A DNA stretch of 64,000 nt, taken from NCBI GenBank assembly GCA_039180025.1, contig JBCDDZ010000016.1:4833-68832 (forward strand), written 5' to 3'. This DNA is from Algisphaera sp039180025 (lineage in GTDB: Bacteria > Planctomycetota > Phycisphaerae > Phycisphaerales > Phycisphaeraceae). This document shows positions 50,531-59,456 of the stretch, piece after piece. The translations under genes were made by a program, and so were the position numbers. Each line of letters starts with the position of its first letter. Position 1 is the first letter of the stretch. The notes below the pieces were generated by a model. It was not told where the DNA came from, ran no database searches, and saw only the letters and a program-made list of their open reading frames with translations.

Positions 50531-51766
50531 TCACGGGGTAGGGGGGGAATTCGAAACTGGATTGTAGGGGCCGCGGGCTTTGGGGGCCGGGCAGGGGTCG
50601 GGTTCGGGGTCGAAACGATACAGTTGGATAAGCGGGCGGAGGCTGGCGAAGAGGCAAAGCAAGAGGAAGGGGGCCACGGCCAGGGCCATCCCGGTGGTGA
50701 GATTCCCGGTGCCCCGGGCCGCGGCGATGCCCAGGAGCCCGACGGCAGGGCCGAGCGCAAAACCTGAACCGATCAGCGCTTCGTGATGGCCTCCGCCCCG
50801 AACCGAGGCGTTGTGCAAGACCATGCCGTGGTAGAGCGCGGCGTAATAGGTCATACCGATGCAGAGCCCGAAGACCGCTTGGCCGAGCAGGGCCACCGCG
50901 GTGGTGGGGGCGAAGAGCACCATCACGAAGCCCGCGGGTGCGCCGACGGCGGTCACCGCCAACGGCAGGCTGAGCCCGCGCCAAGCGGTGAAAAGCCCTA
51001 ACAAGACAAACGCGCCCAGGCGGCTGGCGTCGATTACGGACGAGAGCCCCGGAGCCCAGCGGACCGCGTGCCCGAGCCGGTCGGTAAAGAGGGTCGGGAG
51101 CAGCGGGGCGAGGAGAAACATCATCGCGCAGCCGCCGAGCATGGACCAGCGCGACGAGACCATCAGCGCTCGATAACGGCGGAGTTTTTCCGGGCCCGGG
51201 CGTGCGGGGTGGTCGGGGGCTAGATGAATCGGGACACGGGGTAGCCCGGCGATCAGGCCGAGGGTAACCAAATGGATCGCCGCGGCGAGCAAGATAAACG
51301 AGGTGGGCTGAGCCGAGGCCATCAGCGGTCCGCTGACGATCAGTCCCAGGGGCATGGCGCTGGACCAGGCGACGTTGAATCGGCCGACGATCTTGGCGAG
51401 CCGTTCGGGGGACGCCCCGGCGGTCAGGTAGCTTTCGAAGATCGGCCATTTCATCCCCTCGAGCAGGCCGATGCCGGCGAAGCCGAGCCACACCACGACC
51501 GGAGAAGTCCGTAACGCGATGAGCGTCTGGAGGAGCAAGAGCCCCAGAAGCACCGCGCGGAGGGTGGGGCGTTCGCCGCGCCGAGCGGTGAATTTGTGGG
51601 AACCCAGCGCACCCGCGGCGTAGGTTAGGCCGAAGACCAAGGCGAGGGTGAGGTTCTGGGCGTCGGTAAAAGCCAGGCGTTCTTCGGTATAGAAATAAAG
51701 CCCGCGCTCGAGGAGGACGGTGGCAAAACTTTGGATGAAGCTGAGCGCGAGGAGCAGGCGGATCAT
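50531..51766 (-). CDS. MFS transporter
   Basis: A 411-residue integral membrane protein with about 11-12 hydrophobic helices and a polar loop after helix 6 (LAPDHPARPGPEKLRR). The family-typical small-residue-rich helices are seen (LVFGLTYAAGALGSHKF). The substrate is not predictable; adjacency to lysA is the only hint. The C-terminus is proline-rich and short. Confidence 0.85.
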   Translation of the reverse strand: MIRLLLALSFIQSFATVLLERGLYFYTEERLAFTDAQNLTLALVFGLTYAAGALGSHKFTARRGERPTLRAVLLGLLLLQTLIALRTSPVVVWLGFAGIGLLEGMKWPIFESYLTAGASPERLAKIVGRFNVAWSSAMPLGLIVSGPLMASAQPTSFILLAAAIHLVTLGLIAGLPRVPIHLAPDHPARPGPEKLRRYRALMVSSRWSMLGGCAMMFLLAPLLPTLFTDRLGHAVRWAPGLSSVIDASRLGAFVLLGLFTAWRGLSLPLAVTAVGAPAGFVMVLFAPTTAVALLGQAVFGLCIGMTYYAALYHGMVLHNASVRGGGHHEALIGSGFALGPAVGLLGIAAARGTGNLTTGMALAVAPFLLLCLFASLRPLIQLYRFDPEPDPCPAPKARGPYNPVSNSPPTP

Positions 51767-51790
51767 GGATCAGGCCAGAAGCGTTGAAGG

Positions 51791-52276
51791 CTAAAGTGTT
51801 TTGCGGGTCATGGCGCGGCGGATGTCGCGTTCGGCTTCTTTTTTGCGGATGTCCTGCCGTTTGTCGGCCTGTTTTTTGCCGGTGCCGACGCCGATTTCGA
51901 GCTTGGCCATCCCGTTTTTGAAGTAGATGGCCAGCGGGACGAGGGTGACTCCCTTGGCGGTGGTCTTGCCGAAGAGGTTGCGGATTTCACGTTTGTGTGC
52001 GAGCAGTTGTCGGACACGCTTGGGTTCGTGCTGGATCGGCCCGGCCTGGGGGTAGTGGGCGATGTCCACGTTGTAGAGTTCGAGGGTCATGGCCTTGGGA
52101 TTGACCGCGACGTACCCCTCGGCGAGCGAGACGTGGCTGTGGCGGACACTCTTGACTTCCGTACCGCGCAGCCGCAGCCCGACCTCCAGCCGATCGGTGA
52201 TGGCGTAGTCGTAGGTGGCCCGTCGGTTGACGATCCGGGGGGCGAAGTTGTGAGCCGGCTTCTTGCGCTTGGCCAT
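51791..52276 (-). CDS. smpB: SsrA-binding protein SmpB
   Basis: A 161-residue tmRNA-binding protein for rescue of stalled ribosomes. NRRATYDYAITDRLEVGLRL, GTEVKSVRHSHVSLAEGYV and the C-terminal basic KKQADKRQDIRKKEAERDI match SmpB. The start at 52276 gives MAKRKKP, the usual beginning. No tmRNA gene is seen nearby. Confidence 0.95.
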   Translation of the reverse strand: MAKRKKPAHNFAPRIVNRRATYDYAITDRLEVGLRLRGTEVKSVRHSHVSLAEGYVAVNPKAMTLELYNVDIAHYPQAGPIQHEPKRVRQLLAHKREIRNLFGKTTAKGVTLVPLAIYFKNGMAKLEIGVGTGKKQADKRQDIRKKEAERDIRRAMTRKTL

Positions 52277-52404
52277 GACGGAGGTATCTCTCCCGCGGCC
52301 CCACGGGCGGCGGACCTGACAGGTTAACCAAACGCCGCCCACGGTGGCGGGGTGTCGACGCTCGTCACGGGATTTGGATAACGCAGGGCGGACGGAGAAA
52401 GAGG

Positions 52405-53244
52405 TCAGTCGCGTTTATCTTTTTCGACAAAAGCGTAAGCGTTGTGGTTGTGGATCGATTCGAAGTTCTCCGAATTGACCTGGAACCATGAGATACGGTC
52501 CTCGGCATCGAGCACCACGGCCAGGTCACGCACGATGTCTTCGACGAATTTAGGGTGATCGTAGGCATCTTCAGTGACAAACTTTTCGTCGGGACGTTTG
52601 AGCACAGCAAAAACCTGGGTGCTGGCGCATTTTTCGACCAGCTCGAAGAGCTCTTCGATCCACATGGTCTGGCCAGGGGCGAAGCGGACCTGGGCCTCCA
52701 TCACGCAGCGCTGATTGTGGGCCCCGTAGTCGGAAATTTCCTTGGAGCAGGGGCAGAGGCTGGTGGCCGGGACCTTGATCCCCATGATGAAGTCGTCGTG
52801 GCTGTTTGAAGCACACTTGAAGGTCACTTCGATGTCCAGTTTACCGGTCATTTTTGAGACCGGGGCTTTTTTATCGATGAAGTAGGGGAAGCTCAGTTCG
52901 AGGTGGGCTTCCTCGGCCTCGAGACGGGCACGCATATCGTGGCAGACCGACAGGATATCTTGAGAGCTGATCGCTTCGTGGTGGTTGTTGAGCACCTCCA
53001 GGAACCGGGACATGTGCGTGCCTTTCTGGTGGTGGGGCAGGGCGACGTACATGTTGACGTTGGCAACGGTGGCTTGGCTTTTACCCGCGGGGGTGTCGAG
53101 GGTGATCGGGTAGCGGATGTCTTTGACGCCGACTTTGTTGATGGGGACGTTGCGACGGTCGGCGGAGCCTTGCACATCGGGCATATCCTGAGCGGCGGAC
53201 GAGGGCGACGAGACGGATTCATTCAGCGTGGAGCTGTGGGGCAT
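52405..53244 (-). CDS. folE2: GTP cyclohydrolase FolE2
   Basis: A 279-residue type IB GTP cyclohydrolase, making dihydroneopterin triphosphate for folate or queuosine. TSLCPCSKEISDYGAHNQR contains the metal cysteine and the family signature; MSRFLEVLNNH and SFPYFIDKKAPVSK are further hallmarks. FolE2 replaces zinc-dependent FolE and can use other metals. It has a ~30-residue N-terminal extension. Confidence 0.95.
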   Translation of the reverse strand: MPHSSTLNESVSSPSSAAQDMPDVQGSADRRNVPINKVGVKDIRYPITLDTPAGKSQATVANVNMYVALPHHQKGTHMSRFLEVLNNHHEAISSQDILSVCHDMRARLEAEEAHLELSFPYFIDKKAPVSKMTGKLDIEVTFKCASNSHDDFIMGIKVPATSLCPCSKEISDYGAHNQRCVMEAQVRFAPGQTMWIEELFELVEKCASTQVFAVLKRPDEKFVTEDAYDHPKFVEDIVRDLAVVLDAEDRISWFQVNSENFESIHNHNAYAFVEKDKRD

Positions 53245-53472
53245 GGCGGGCTCATGGGGCGTGGGTTGAGGTAAGAAAGGTTACGAGCGCTGAAGTTTAG
53301 GCCGGTATCTGATGCGGATCAATGAATCGATCCACGCGTAATTCAGGCTCGGGTCCATGCCTTGCCCGCTCGGCGGAGGTAGGGAACGGTCGGTAGCGTC
53401 CGCCACGAACGGGACCCCGGGCCGTTTTTCGTACGCCCCGCCGGTCGGGGGTCGGGTTCCTATGATGCGGGC

Positions 53473-54072
53473 ATGAAGTTGTATACCAAGCGAGGTGATG
53501 CGGGCCTGACGGACCTTTACGGGGGCCAGCGGGTGGGGAAGGACGATCTGCGGGTGGAGGCATACGGGACGGCGGATGAGCTGAACAGTGTGTTGGGGCT
53601 GGTGGTGGCGGCGGGTGGGCCGGAGGAGATACTCGGGCCGCTCCGGTCTATTCAGAACCGGCTGTTTGAGATCGGTGCGGACCTGGCCACCCCGCGGGGG
53701 GAACTGGACGAGGCGGGCCGGGAGACGGGGCGGGGCTCGTCGGTGCCCCGCGTAGACGCGGCGCGGGTGGCGGAGCTCGAGGCGTGGATCGACCGGGCGA
53801 GCGGGGCGGTGGAGCCGATGCAGCACTTTGTGCTGCCGGGGGGCACGGAGTTGGCGGCGCGGCTGCACGTCGCCCGGACCGTGTGTCGGCGGGCGGAACG
53901 GCTTTGCGTGGCCCTGGCGGCGCACGAGCCGATCGGGGAGCAGGTGGTGGTGTATCTGAACCGTCTGAGCGATCTGCTGTTTGCGCTGGCCCGGTGGGCG
54001 AACCGTCTGGCGGGGGTCGCGGACGTGCCCTGGATCGCGCCGGCCAAAGACGGAGAAGCGTCCCGTGGGTGA
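53473..54072 (+). CDS. pduO: Cob(I)alamin adenosyltransferase, PduO type
   Basis: A 199-residue ATP:corrinoid adenosyltransferase. KLYTKRGDAGLTDLYGGQRV is the ATP-binding N-terminus; YGTADELNSVLGL, RTVCRRAER and YLNRLSDLLFALAR are conserved. It makes adenosylcobalamin. Its stop overlaps the start of the deacetylase gene by 8 bases. Confidence 0.95.
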   Translation: MKLYTKRGDAGLTDLYGGQRVGKDDLRVEAYGTADELNSVLGLVVAAGGPEEILGPLRSIQNRLFEIGADLATPRGELDEAGRETGRGSSVPRVDAARVAELEAWIDRASGAVEPMQHFVLPGGTELAARLHVARTVCRRAERLCVALAAHEPIGEQVVVYLNRLSDLLFALARWANRLAGVADVPWIAPAKDGEASRG

Positions 54073-54862
54073 ACCGACACGGCGAACGGGTAAAGCGAGA
54101 CGTTGGCGGCGGCGGATGCTGTGGGTGGGGGCGGGGCTGCTGTTGTTGGCGTTGGTGATGATCCCGGCGTGCGGGCCGCTGCAGGTGGCGCTGCTGCCGG
54201 GGTTTGAGAAGCGGGGGCCCGACGCGGTGTTTCGGGTCGATGTTGGCGAGGAGAAACTGGTTGCGCTGACCATCGATGACGGGCCCTCGGCGCACACGGC
54301 CGCGATCCTGGACTTACTCGCAGAAGAGAACGCAACCGCCACTTTTTTCTTGCATACCGCGCACGTGGCGGCGCTGGGTGAGGACGGCCCGCCGCTGGTC
54401 CGGAGGATTTTGGCCGAGGGGCACGAGATCGGGAACCACACGGCGGCGGACGTGGCCAGCGTCACGCTGTCACCGACGGAATTCGCCGAGAGCTTCGGCC
54501 ACGCCGATCAGGCGCTGCGTCGCCTGGGGGTGGAGCCGAGGTGGTTCCGGGCCGCGGGGGGGACGTACCGCGAAGACATGCTGCCGGAGCTGAGGCAGGC
54601 CGACTACGAGCCGAAGATGGTGCTGGCGTCTTTTTTACCTTGGGACACGTTCTTGCACCTCCCGACGTGGTACGGCGCTCAATTGGGCCGGGACGTGTTC
54701 CCGGGAGCCATCGTGGTGATGCACGAGGGGATCGGGGCTCAGGCGGCACGGGGGCCGCGGACGCTCAAATCCTTGGAACGGTTTTTCGAGTCGATGCGGG
54801 AACGGGGTTACCGGGTCCGCTCGTTGTCTGAGGTTGTCGAGGCGGAGGCGGCTTTGCCGTGA
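54065..54862 (+). CDS. Polysaccharide deacetylase (NodB domain), membrane-anchored
   Basis: A 265-residue protein. A basic start and one hydrophobic segment (LWVGAGLLLLALVMIP, residues ~19-34) anchor it. The NodB domain has LTIDDGPS (Asp-Asp metal/base motif), HEIGNHTAADVAS (His motif), RAAGGTYRED and VVMHEG at the end. It would deacetylate cell-surface carbohydrate outside the membrane. It starts at GTG 54065, overlapping pduO, with GGAGAAG upstream. Confidence 0.85.
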   Translation: MGEPTRRTGKARRWRRRMLWVGAGLLLLALVMIPACGPLQVALLPGFEKRGPDAVFRVDVGEEKLVALTIDDGPSAHTAAILDLLAEENATATFFLHTAHVAALGEDGPPLVRRILAEGHEIGNHTAADVASVTLSPTEFAESFGHADQALRRLGVEPRWFRAAGGTYREDMLPELRQADYEPKMVLASFLPWDTFLHLPTWYGAQLGRDVFPGAIVVMHEGIGAQAARGPRTLKSLERFFESMRERGYRVRSLSEVVEAEAALP

Positions 54863-55034
54863 CGAGGGCGAGCACATAGAAATGAAGCATCTGCCGAGTC
54901 GGGCGGGCTTTTGCTCGTTTTTTTTAGCGTGCTTGCGACATTAGATATGTCACGGCGGCCAAGTCAGACCGGCTGTTTCTACCCAATAATATTTCAGAGC
55001 CTGTTATGCATTTTCTATCGAGCCTACCCTTGCT
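54863..55034. other. Short gap after deacetylase
   Basis: I see no gene here. CGAG...CTCG around 54895-54917, followed by eight T (54918-54925), may be a weak intrinsic terminator for the deacetylase; the stem is short, so I am not confident. Confidence 0.3.
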
Positions 55035-55345
55035 TCATGGTAAGCAAGCCCTACCCCAGTGACGTAGCAGACGATGAGGCCCCTCCCAGACCTCGCCGAC
55101 CAGGGCGACGACGCCGAGCACCACCACGTCCGGTGTCGGCAAGCACGGGGCCTCCGCCGCACCGCGATCCCGATCCACCCCCGCTCGGCCGGGCGCAAGG
55201 GCCCCAAGCCCGCGACCGCCGGAGGGTGAAACGCCGGTTCCCAAAGGTGAACGACCGCCAACGGGCTCAGGCCGGGTCGGCCTTCGCCCGCCACCCACCA
55301 CCTCATGACCCTCGCCGACGTGACGTGAGGGTTTCAACAGAGCCG
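55035..55345 (+). pseudogene. Decayed DDE transposase remnant
   Basis: Frame pieces resemble the end of an IS4/IS5-like transposase: QGDDAEHHHVRCRQARGLRR and TAIPIHPRSAGRKGPKPAT in one frame, then VKRRFPKVNDRQRAQAGSAF with ARH in the next. Intact relatives read roughly Y-D-A-E-x-x-H ... I-P ... R-R-F ... Q-x-x-S-x-F-S-R-H. A stop and a frameshift separate the pieces, and no 5' part is recognisable. It is a fossil only. Confidence 0.5.
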
Positions 55346-55721
55346 AAATATGTATGAGAACCCCCCGCTTCAGTTGATGAACGTGAGGTTGGTCATCGCT
55401 AGCGCACACCAACCACAGGCTTAGCGGGCTGTAGCAGCCGGCACGCTGACCAAGCGTGGCCGATGTGGACCCCGGTCTTTCTACCCACTATAGCGGCGGT
55501 TGGGATGCACTAGCTGGATCATCGTTTCCCTGTTCCGTGGATCGCTCTTATCGTTCGTGCTCAACCGTCGGAATCGGCTGCGCTAACCGAATATCCGTCC
55601 CACGGCCCGACGCTTGGGGAACGTTTTGAATTTCTGTCTACCGGCCCGCTCGACGATCTGAAGTGTCCGGCCGCGCCAGCGTTTGGCCGTATGTACCAAC
55701 TTTACGATATAGAGTGATTAT
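55346..55721. other. Non-coding gap containing one palindromic repeat
   Basis: I find no intact gene. The interval holds the 113-bp repeat at 55400-55512, described separately, and about 200 bases after it with no recognisable content before the pyruvyltransferase stop at 55722. Confidence 0.5.
55400..55512. repeat. 113-bp palindromic repeat with TA ends, copy 1 (MITE-like)
   Basis: It begins TAGCGCACACCAACC and ends GGTTGGGATGCACTA. These ends are imperfect inverted repeats of ~17 bases. A second copy, 112 bp long, lies at 63741-63852 and matches over its whole length with scattered changes. TA at both ends fits IS630/Tc1-type target duplication. It sits 54 bases after the transposase fossil. 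Confidence 0.65.
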
Positions 55722-56801
55722 TTACGCGGGTAGTTTTGCGGCAATCATTTTTGCCAAACCATCAAAATATTTCGCTCCCCATTCAATCTGGTTGATCTTC
55801 GAGACGGCCATCACCTTATCTAAAGTCTCCGCGATGCTTGCGCCCTGCGGGACTTGGGCAATATGGTCTAATCCTTCGAACCAGTCGAAAGCTGAAGTCA
55901 GCTTGTGATCGATAGTTGGCAGGACAACCGTAGGCTTGCCGCACAACGTCGAAAAGATCAGCCCGTGATAGCGATCCGTGATCACCGCGTCGAAAGAATT
56001 GAAAAAACTAAGCGTGTCGTCGAGTAGTCGTTTCCGGTCGCTCTTAGCGATATCCGTCTCGGTTTCGGTATCGAAAATCTCGCAGGGGTACGGAAGGGAC
56101 TGCTCGATTTCCTTGTGTCTCTCCCCATCCATAACAGACTCGGGGTCTTGACGAAAGCATAAAAGGACGCGCTTCTCCGCGTCCGAGTTTCGCGGCTCCT
56201 TAAGCTCGGCACGGTAGGAGAGTACGAAATCTGGCAGCGCAAAGGTGCGGAGATTGGGAAATAATTCGGCCGCAAGATCCGCGCTAATCGGATCGCGCCC
56301 GATGACCGTAAGGTCCCTGTGTTTGTTATAGATTTTTCGAGTGAGTCTACGCTGCTTTCTCCCTTCATCGGTGTCTGAGAAATAGATGGTTTGGGGAAGG
56401 CTGATGATTGGGATGCGAGGCATGGAAGCGATTACGATACGCCGGCTACGCTCGGTAAACTGCCCGCGATCTCCAAGGTTCCCGCCGCTGTGGAGCAGAA
56501 CAAAGTCTGCTGGCCCCTGCATTTTCTTCATCTCGGGAATGCAGTAAAGCGACTGAAATTTATCAAACTCAACGACACGATGCTCGGGGAACTTCTCGGC
56601 TAACCATTCATATATGGCAACCACCTGGGCGTGGTCGCCGATATTCCGTAGCGCGGGGTGTGGCGTAATCGTGTAGAAAATCTTCGGCTGATCACGAGCC
56701 AATATCGGTTGATCCCAGGGATTGTCCTCAAGATACTTATCTCGCGTCCGGAAGTTACGAATCATCGTTTGTAGGTTGAGCGGCACGTAATCACGCAGCA
56801 T
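55722..56801 (-). CDS. Polysaccharide pyruvyl transferase family protein
   Basis: A 359-residue enzyme with pyruvyltransferase signatures: FVLLHSGGNLGDRGQFTERS, ISLPQTIYFSD and AVITDRYHGLIFSTLCGKPT. It transfers pyruvate from PEP to a sugar of an exopolysaccharide, as ExoV/CsaB relatives do, in the cytoplasm. Its start overlaps the methyltransferase stop by 11 bases, so the two are coupled. Confidence 0.9.
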   Translation of the reverse strand: MLRDYVPLNLQTMIRNFRTRDKYLEDNPWDQPILARDQPKIFYTITPHPALRNIGDHAQVVAIYEWLAEKFPEHRVVEFDKFQSLYCIPEMKKMQGPADFVLLHSGGNLGDRGQFTERSRRIVIASMPRIPIISLPQTIYFSDTDEGRKQRRLTRKIYNKHRDLTVIGRDPISADLAAELFPNLRTFALPDFVLSYRAELKEPRNSDAEKRVLLCFRQDPESVMDGERHKEIEQSLPYPCEIFDTETETDIAKSDRKRLLDDTLSFFNSFDAVITDRYHGLIFSTLCGKPTVVLPTIDHKLTSAFDWFEGLDHIAQVPQGASIAETLDKVMAVSKINQIEWGAKYFDGLAKMIAAKLPA

Positions 56802-57561
56802 CTAGCCCTCCTTCCGCGCTGGCGGGTCGTTGAAAAACCCCAATGTATCCGCTGGGGTATTGGGTCGCCGAGGCAATTTCACGTTTCCTGATTGCGGGGA
56901 CGGCATGCACTAAATCAAGCGCGGTGTCGATGGCTTTGATGATCGTTAATTTGATCATCCCGCCGCCACCGATCCATTTGCAGAGGTGATCGGCGGCGAC
57001 ATGTAAACCGCCGCCCAGCGGAATAACTTCAATCGTGTTCAGATTCGCACACGCCGTGAGTTGCCGAAGGCCGTACTCCGTGTATCGGAAATAATCGAAG
57101 GGGATTTCGTGCAGACCGTATAAAAACGGCACATTCATCAGCAACTTGCCGTTGGGTTTGAGGACCCGGTAGCACTCGCTCAGAGCTAGTCCGGGATCGG
57201 GCAGGTGTTCTAGAACACTTGATAAAAGAATGGTATCAAATTGTTGATCCGCGAGTGGCAGAGGCTTGCTCAAGTCGGCGCTCAGGTCGGTGTAAGGGTT
57301 GCCGTGCCCCGAAGCGGTCCAATCGACACAGGTGATTTCGTCACAATATGGCCGGTACAATTTATAGAATGGAGCCTTGCCGCATCCCAAATCGAGGAAG
57401 TGGCCTCTGGTATGTTCAGGGATGATGCGGTTGTAGATTGCTACGGCCAGCCTGGCATTGATCCGGGAAGTCGGCGCCAGTTCCGAGGGGTCGGTAGTGA
57501 TTACGTGTCGACCGTTTTTTTCGATAAAACGCGATGGTTTCCACGTTTCAGCATTTCGCAT
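56791..57561 (-). CDS. Class I SAM-dependent methyltransferase
   Basis: A 256-residue Rossmann methyltransferase. HFLDLGCGKAPFYKLY is the SAM-binding motif I; FDTILLSSVLEHLPDPGLAL is motif II/post-II. The substrate is probably a sugar or lipid intermediate of the polysaccharide, judged by its neighbours. It overlaps the pyruvyltransferase gene. Confidence 0.85.
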   Translation of the reverse strand: MRNAETWKPSRFIEKNGRHVITTDPSELAPTSRINARLAVAIYNRIIPEHTRGHFLDLGCGKAPFYKLYRPYCDEITCVDWTASGHGNPYTDLSADLSKPLPLADQQFDTILLSSVLEHLPDPGLALSECYRVLKPNGKLLMNVPFLYGLHEIPFDYFRYTEYGLRQLTACANLNTIEVIPLGGGLHVAADHLCKWIGGGGMIKLTIIKAIDTALDLVHAVPAIRKREIASATQYPSGYIGVFQRPASAEGGLDAA

Positions 57562-57747
57562 CGTTTTATCCTATCAGGCACAAACGCTTCTGCGTCATCG
57601 TGCAGCAACTTGAGATTCAGCAGGGATGGTCCGGGGTGAAAACGTGCAGGGATCAACTTAGACGATCTTAGCTTGAGGCTTCCAAGACGATAAGTGTACT
57701 TGACTATTGGCTTTCCGCACATTTTCCGCCTGCAATATTGTGCAAAA

Positions 57748-59304
57748 CTATACCGATTTTCGCACCAGCTTGATAGCGTTCCGGAAGCTATCGATATGCG
57801 TGCGTCCCGGCGTGGTCAATAGCAGTACCGCCGCATAAGCACTGAGAAACACAATTATTTTTATAGCCAGCACTGTCATGGGCGGCTCGACGCCGTCCAG
57901 CGGGGCGGTGAGCCACAGGCAGGCACCCATCGCCAGCAGCGGCCCGAGGATCGGGACCATTGCGGGGCGTACGAAATCGCTGAGGGTAAGCATGGTGTCT
58001 TTCATGGCGTACATCAGTGAGGGCAGTTTGAGACTGAGTTGGGTGATCGAGACCGCGAGTGCGACACCGATTGCCCCAAACTGCAATCCGATCGCCATGC
58101 CGGTCAGGGTGATCGGGATACTCATCATCGCCCACCGCAGCAGCCGATCGACATGGCCGAGGCTGAAATAGATCCAGCCTGCCGCGGCGTTGGTTGACGC
58201 GTGGACGGCCGCCCCGGTCAGGGCCAGGAAAATGATAGGGATTTCGTCCCACTGCTCGCCCAGCACGAGCGGGACCAGTTCGGGGGAGATCGCGATGCCA
58301 AAAAGGATAATCGGGGTGGCGACGCCCGCCGAGAGCGAGATCAGGTTACGGTAAGCCCGGCGGTAGCGGTCGGGCTGGTCCTGCATCCGGCTGAGGGCCG
58401 GGACCGCCAGATTGGTAAGCGGGGTGTTCATCTTGCTCACCGGCATCAGCATCAGGCTGTAGGCCCGTGTATAGAGCCCCAGCGGGCCCGGCCCCCAGGC
58501 GTAGCCGATCATCGCGTTGTCGGCGTTGCGCGCGAAGTAGTTAATGAACTGAAATCCCGTCACGTTGCCGCCGAACGCGAGCATCGTCCGTACCCCGCTA
58601 CGCCGCCGCGGCGGGCCGGGCACCCAGCCGCTCGCGACCCACATCCCTAGCACCATCATCGTCTGGCTGGTCACCGGCAGTGCCACCAGGGCCCAGACCC
58701 CCGCCCCAGCGTACGCCAACGCGACGCCGACCGTTGTCGCCAACAGCGGCACGATCGATTCAATAATATTTAACCGGCCGAACTCCAATCGCCGGCGGAG
58801 CAAAGCCCGATGCTGCAGCCCCAGTGAGCTGATGATGAACACCCCCGCCAGCGTCAGGTTGATCGGAGCGATCCGCGGCTCGTCGTAGAACCAAACGATC
58901 AATGGCGTCGCTGCTGCTACGACCGCCGAGAGCCCGGTGGCGATGCCGAGGTTGATCCAGAACAAGGTCGAGACTTGGTCGTGGTTGATTTCAGGCTTCT
59001 GAACGACGGCCTGGCTGAGCCCGAGATCGATGAACAGCGCAGCGAAGCCCGTGATGACCAGGACCATGCCGTAGAGCCCGAAATCTTGATCGGTAAGTTG
59101 GCGGGTGATGAGGATCGTGCCGGTCGTGGTGACCAAGAAGTTCAGGAAGGTTGAGGCGGCGGTATATATCCCGCCCCGGGCCGTGCGCTGGCCGAGGTTG
59201 GCGTGTAGGTCCTTGGTCTCAAAGTGTCGTCCCCGTCGCCCCGGTCTGGCAGGCGGATCGACTGGGTCGTTCTCCGGCGGTACGTGGTGTCGCGGGTCGC
59301 TCAT
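57748..59304 (-). CDS. Wzx-like oligosaccharide flippase (MOP superfamily)
   Basis: A 518-residue membrane protein with about 12-14 helices. GGIYTAASTFLNFLVTTTGT, LTDQDFGLYGMVLVITGF and a polar N-terminus with many charged residues match lipopolysaccharide-type flippases. It would move undecaprenyl-linked oligosaccharide across the inner membrane. It lies between a glycosyltransferase and the methyltransferase on the same strand. Confidence 0.9.
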   Translation of the reverse strand: MSDPRHHVPPENDPVDPPARPGRRGRHFETKDLHANLGQRTARGGIYTAASTFLNFLVTTTGTILITRQLTDQDFGLYGMVLVITGFAALFIDLGLSQAVVQKPEINHDQVSTLFWINLGIATGLSAVVAAATPLIVWFYDEPRIAPINLTLAGVFIISSLGLQHRALLRRRLEFGRLNIIESIVPLLATTVGVALAYAGAGVWALVALPVTSQTMMVLGMWVASGWVPGPPRRRSGVRTMLAFGGNVTGFQFINYFARNADNAMIGYAWGPGPLGLYTRAYSLMLMPVSKMNTPLTNLAVPALSRMQDQPDRYRRAYRNLISLSAGVATPIILFGIAISPELVPLVLGEQWDEIPIIFLALTGAAVHASTNAAAGWIYFSLGHVDRLLRWAMMSIPITLTGMAIGLQFGAIGVALAVSITQLSLKLPSLMYAMKDTMLTLSDFVRPAMVPILGPLLAMGACLWLTAPLDGVEPPMTVLAIKIIVFLSAYAAVLLLTTPGRTHIDSFRNAIKLVRKSV

Positions 59305-59456
59305 CTGGGCCGAACTATACCCCCAATCCGTGCCGACGCCATGTAAAGCATCGGATTTCAGGGCCTTAAGTGGCTGACGTATTTTTCTTTAGCCTCACGC
59401 CTGCGGGCCAACGGTGTTGTTGAAAAAAGTGCTAAACTTTTAGTTATGGTCGTCCA

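Noticed and set aside
51700..52400. tmRNA next to smpB
   Set aside because: I found no tRNA-like ends or tag-encoding frame in the flanking DNA.
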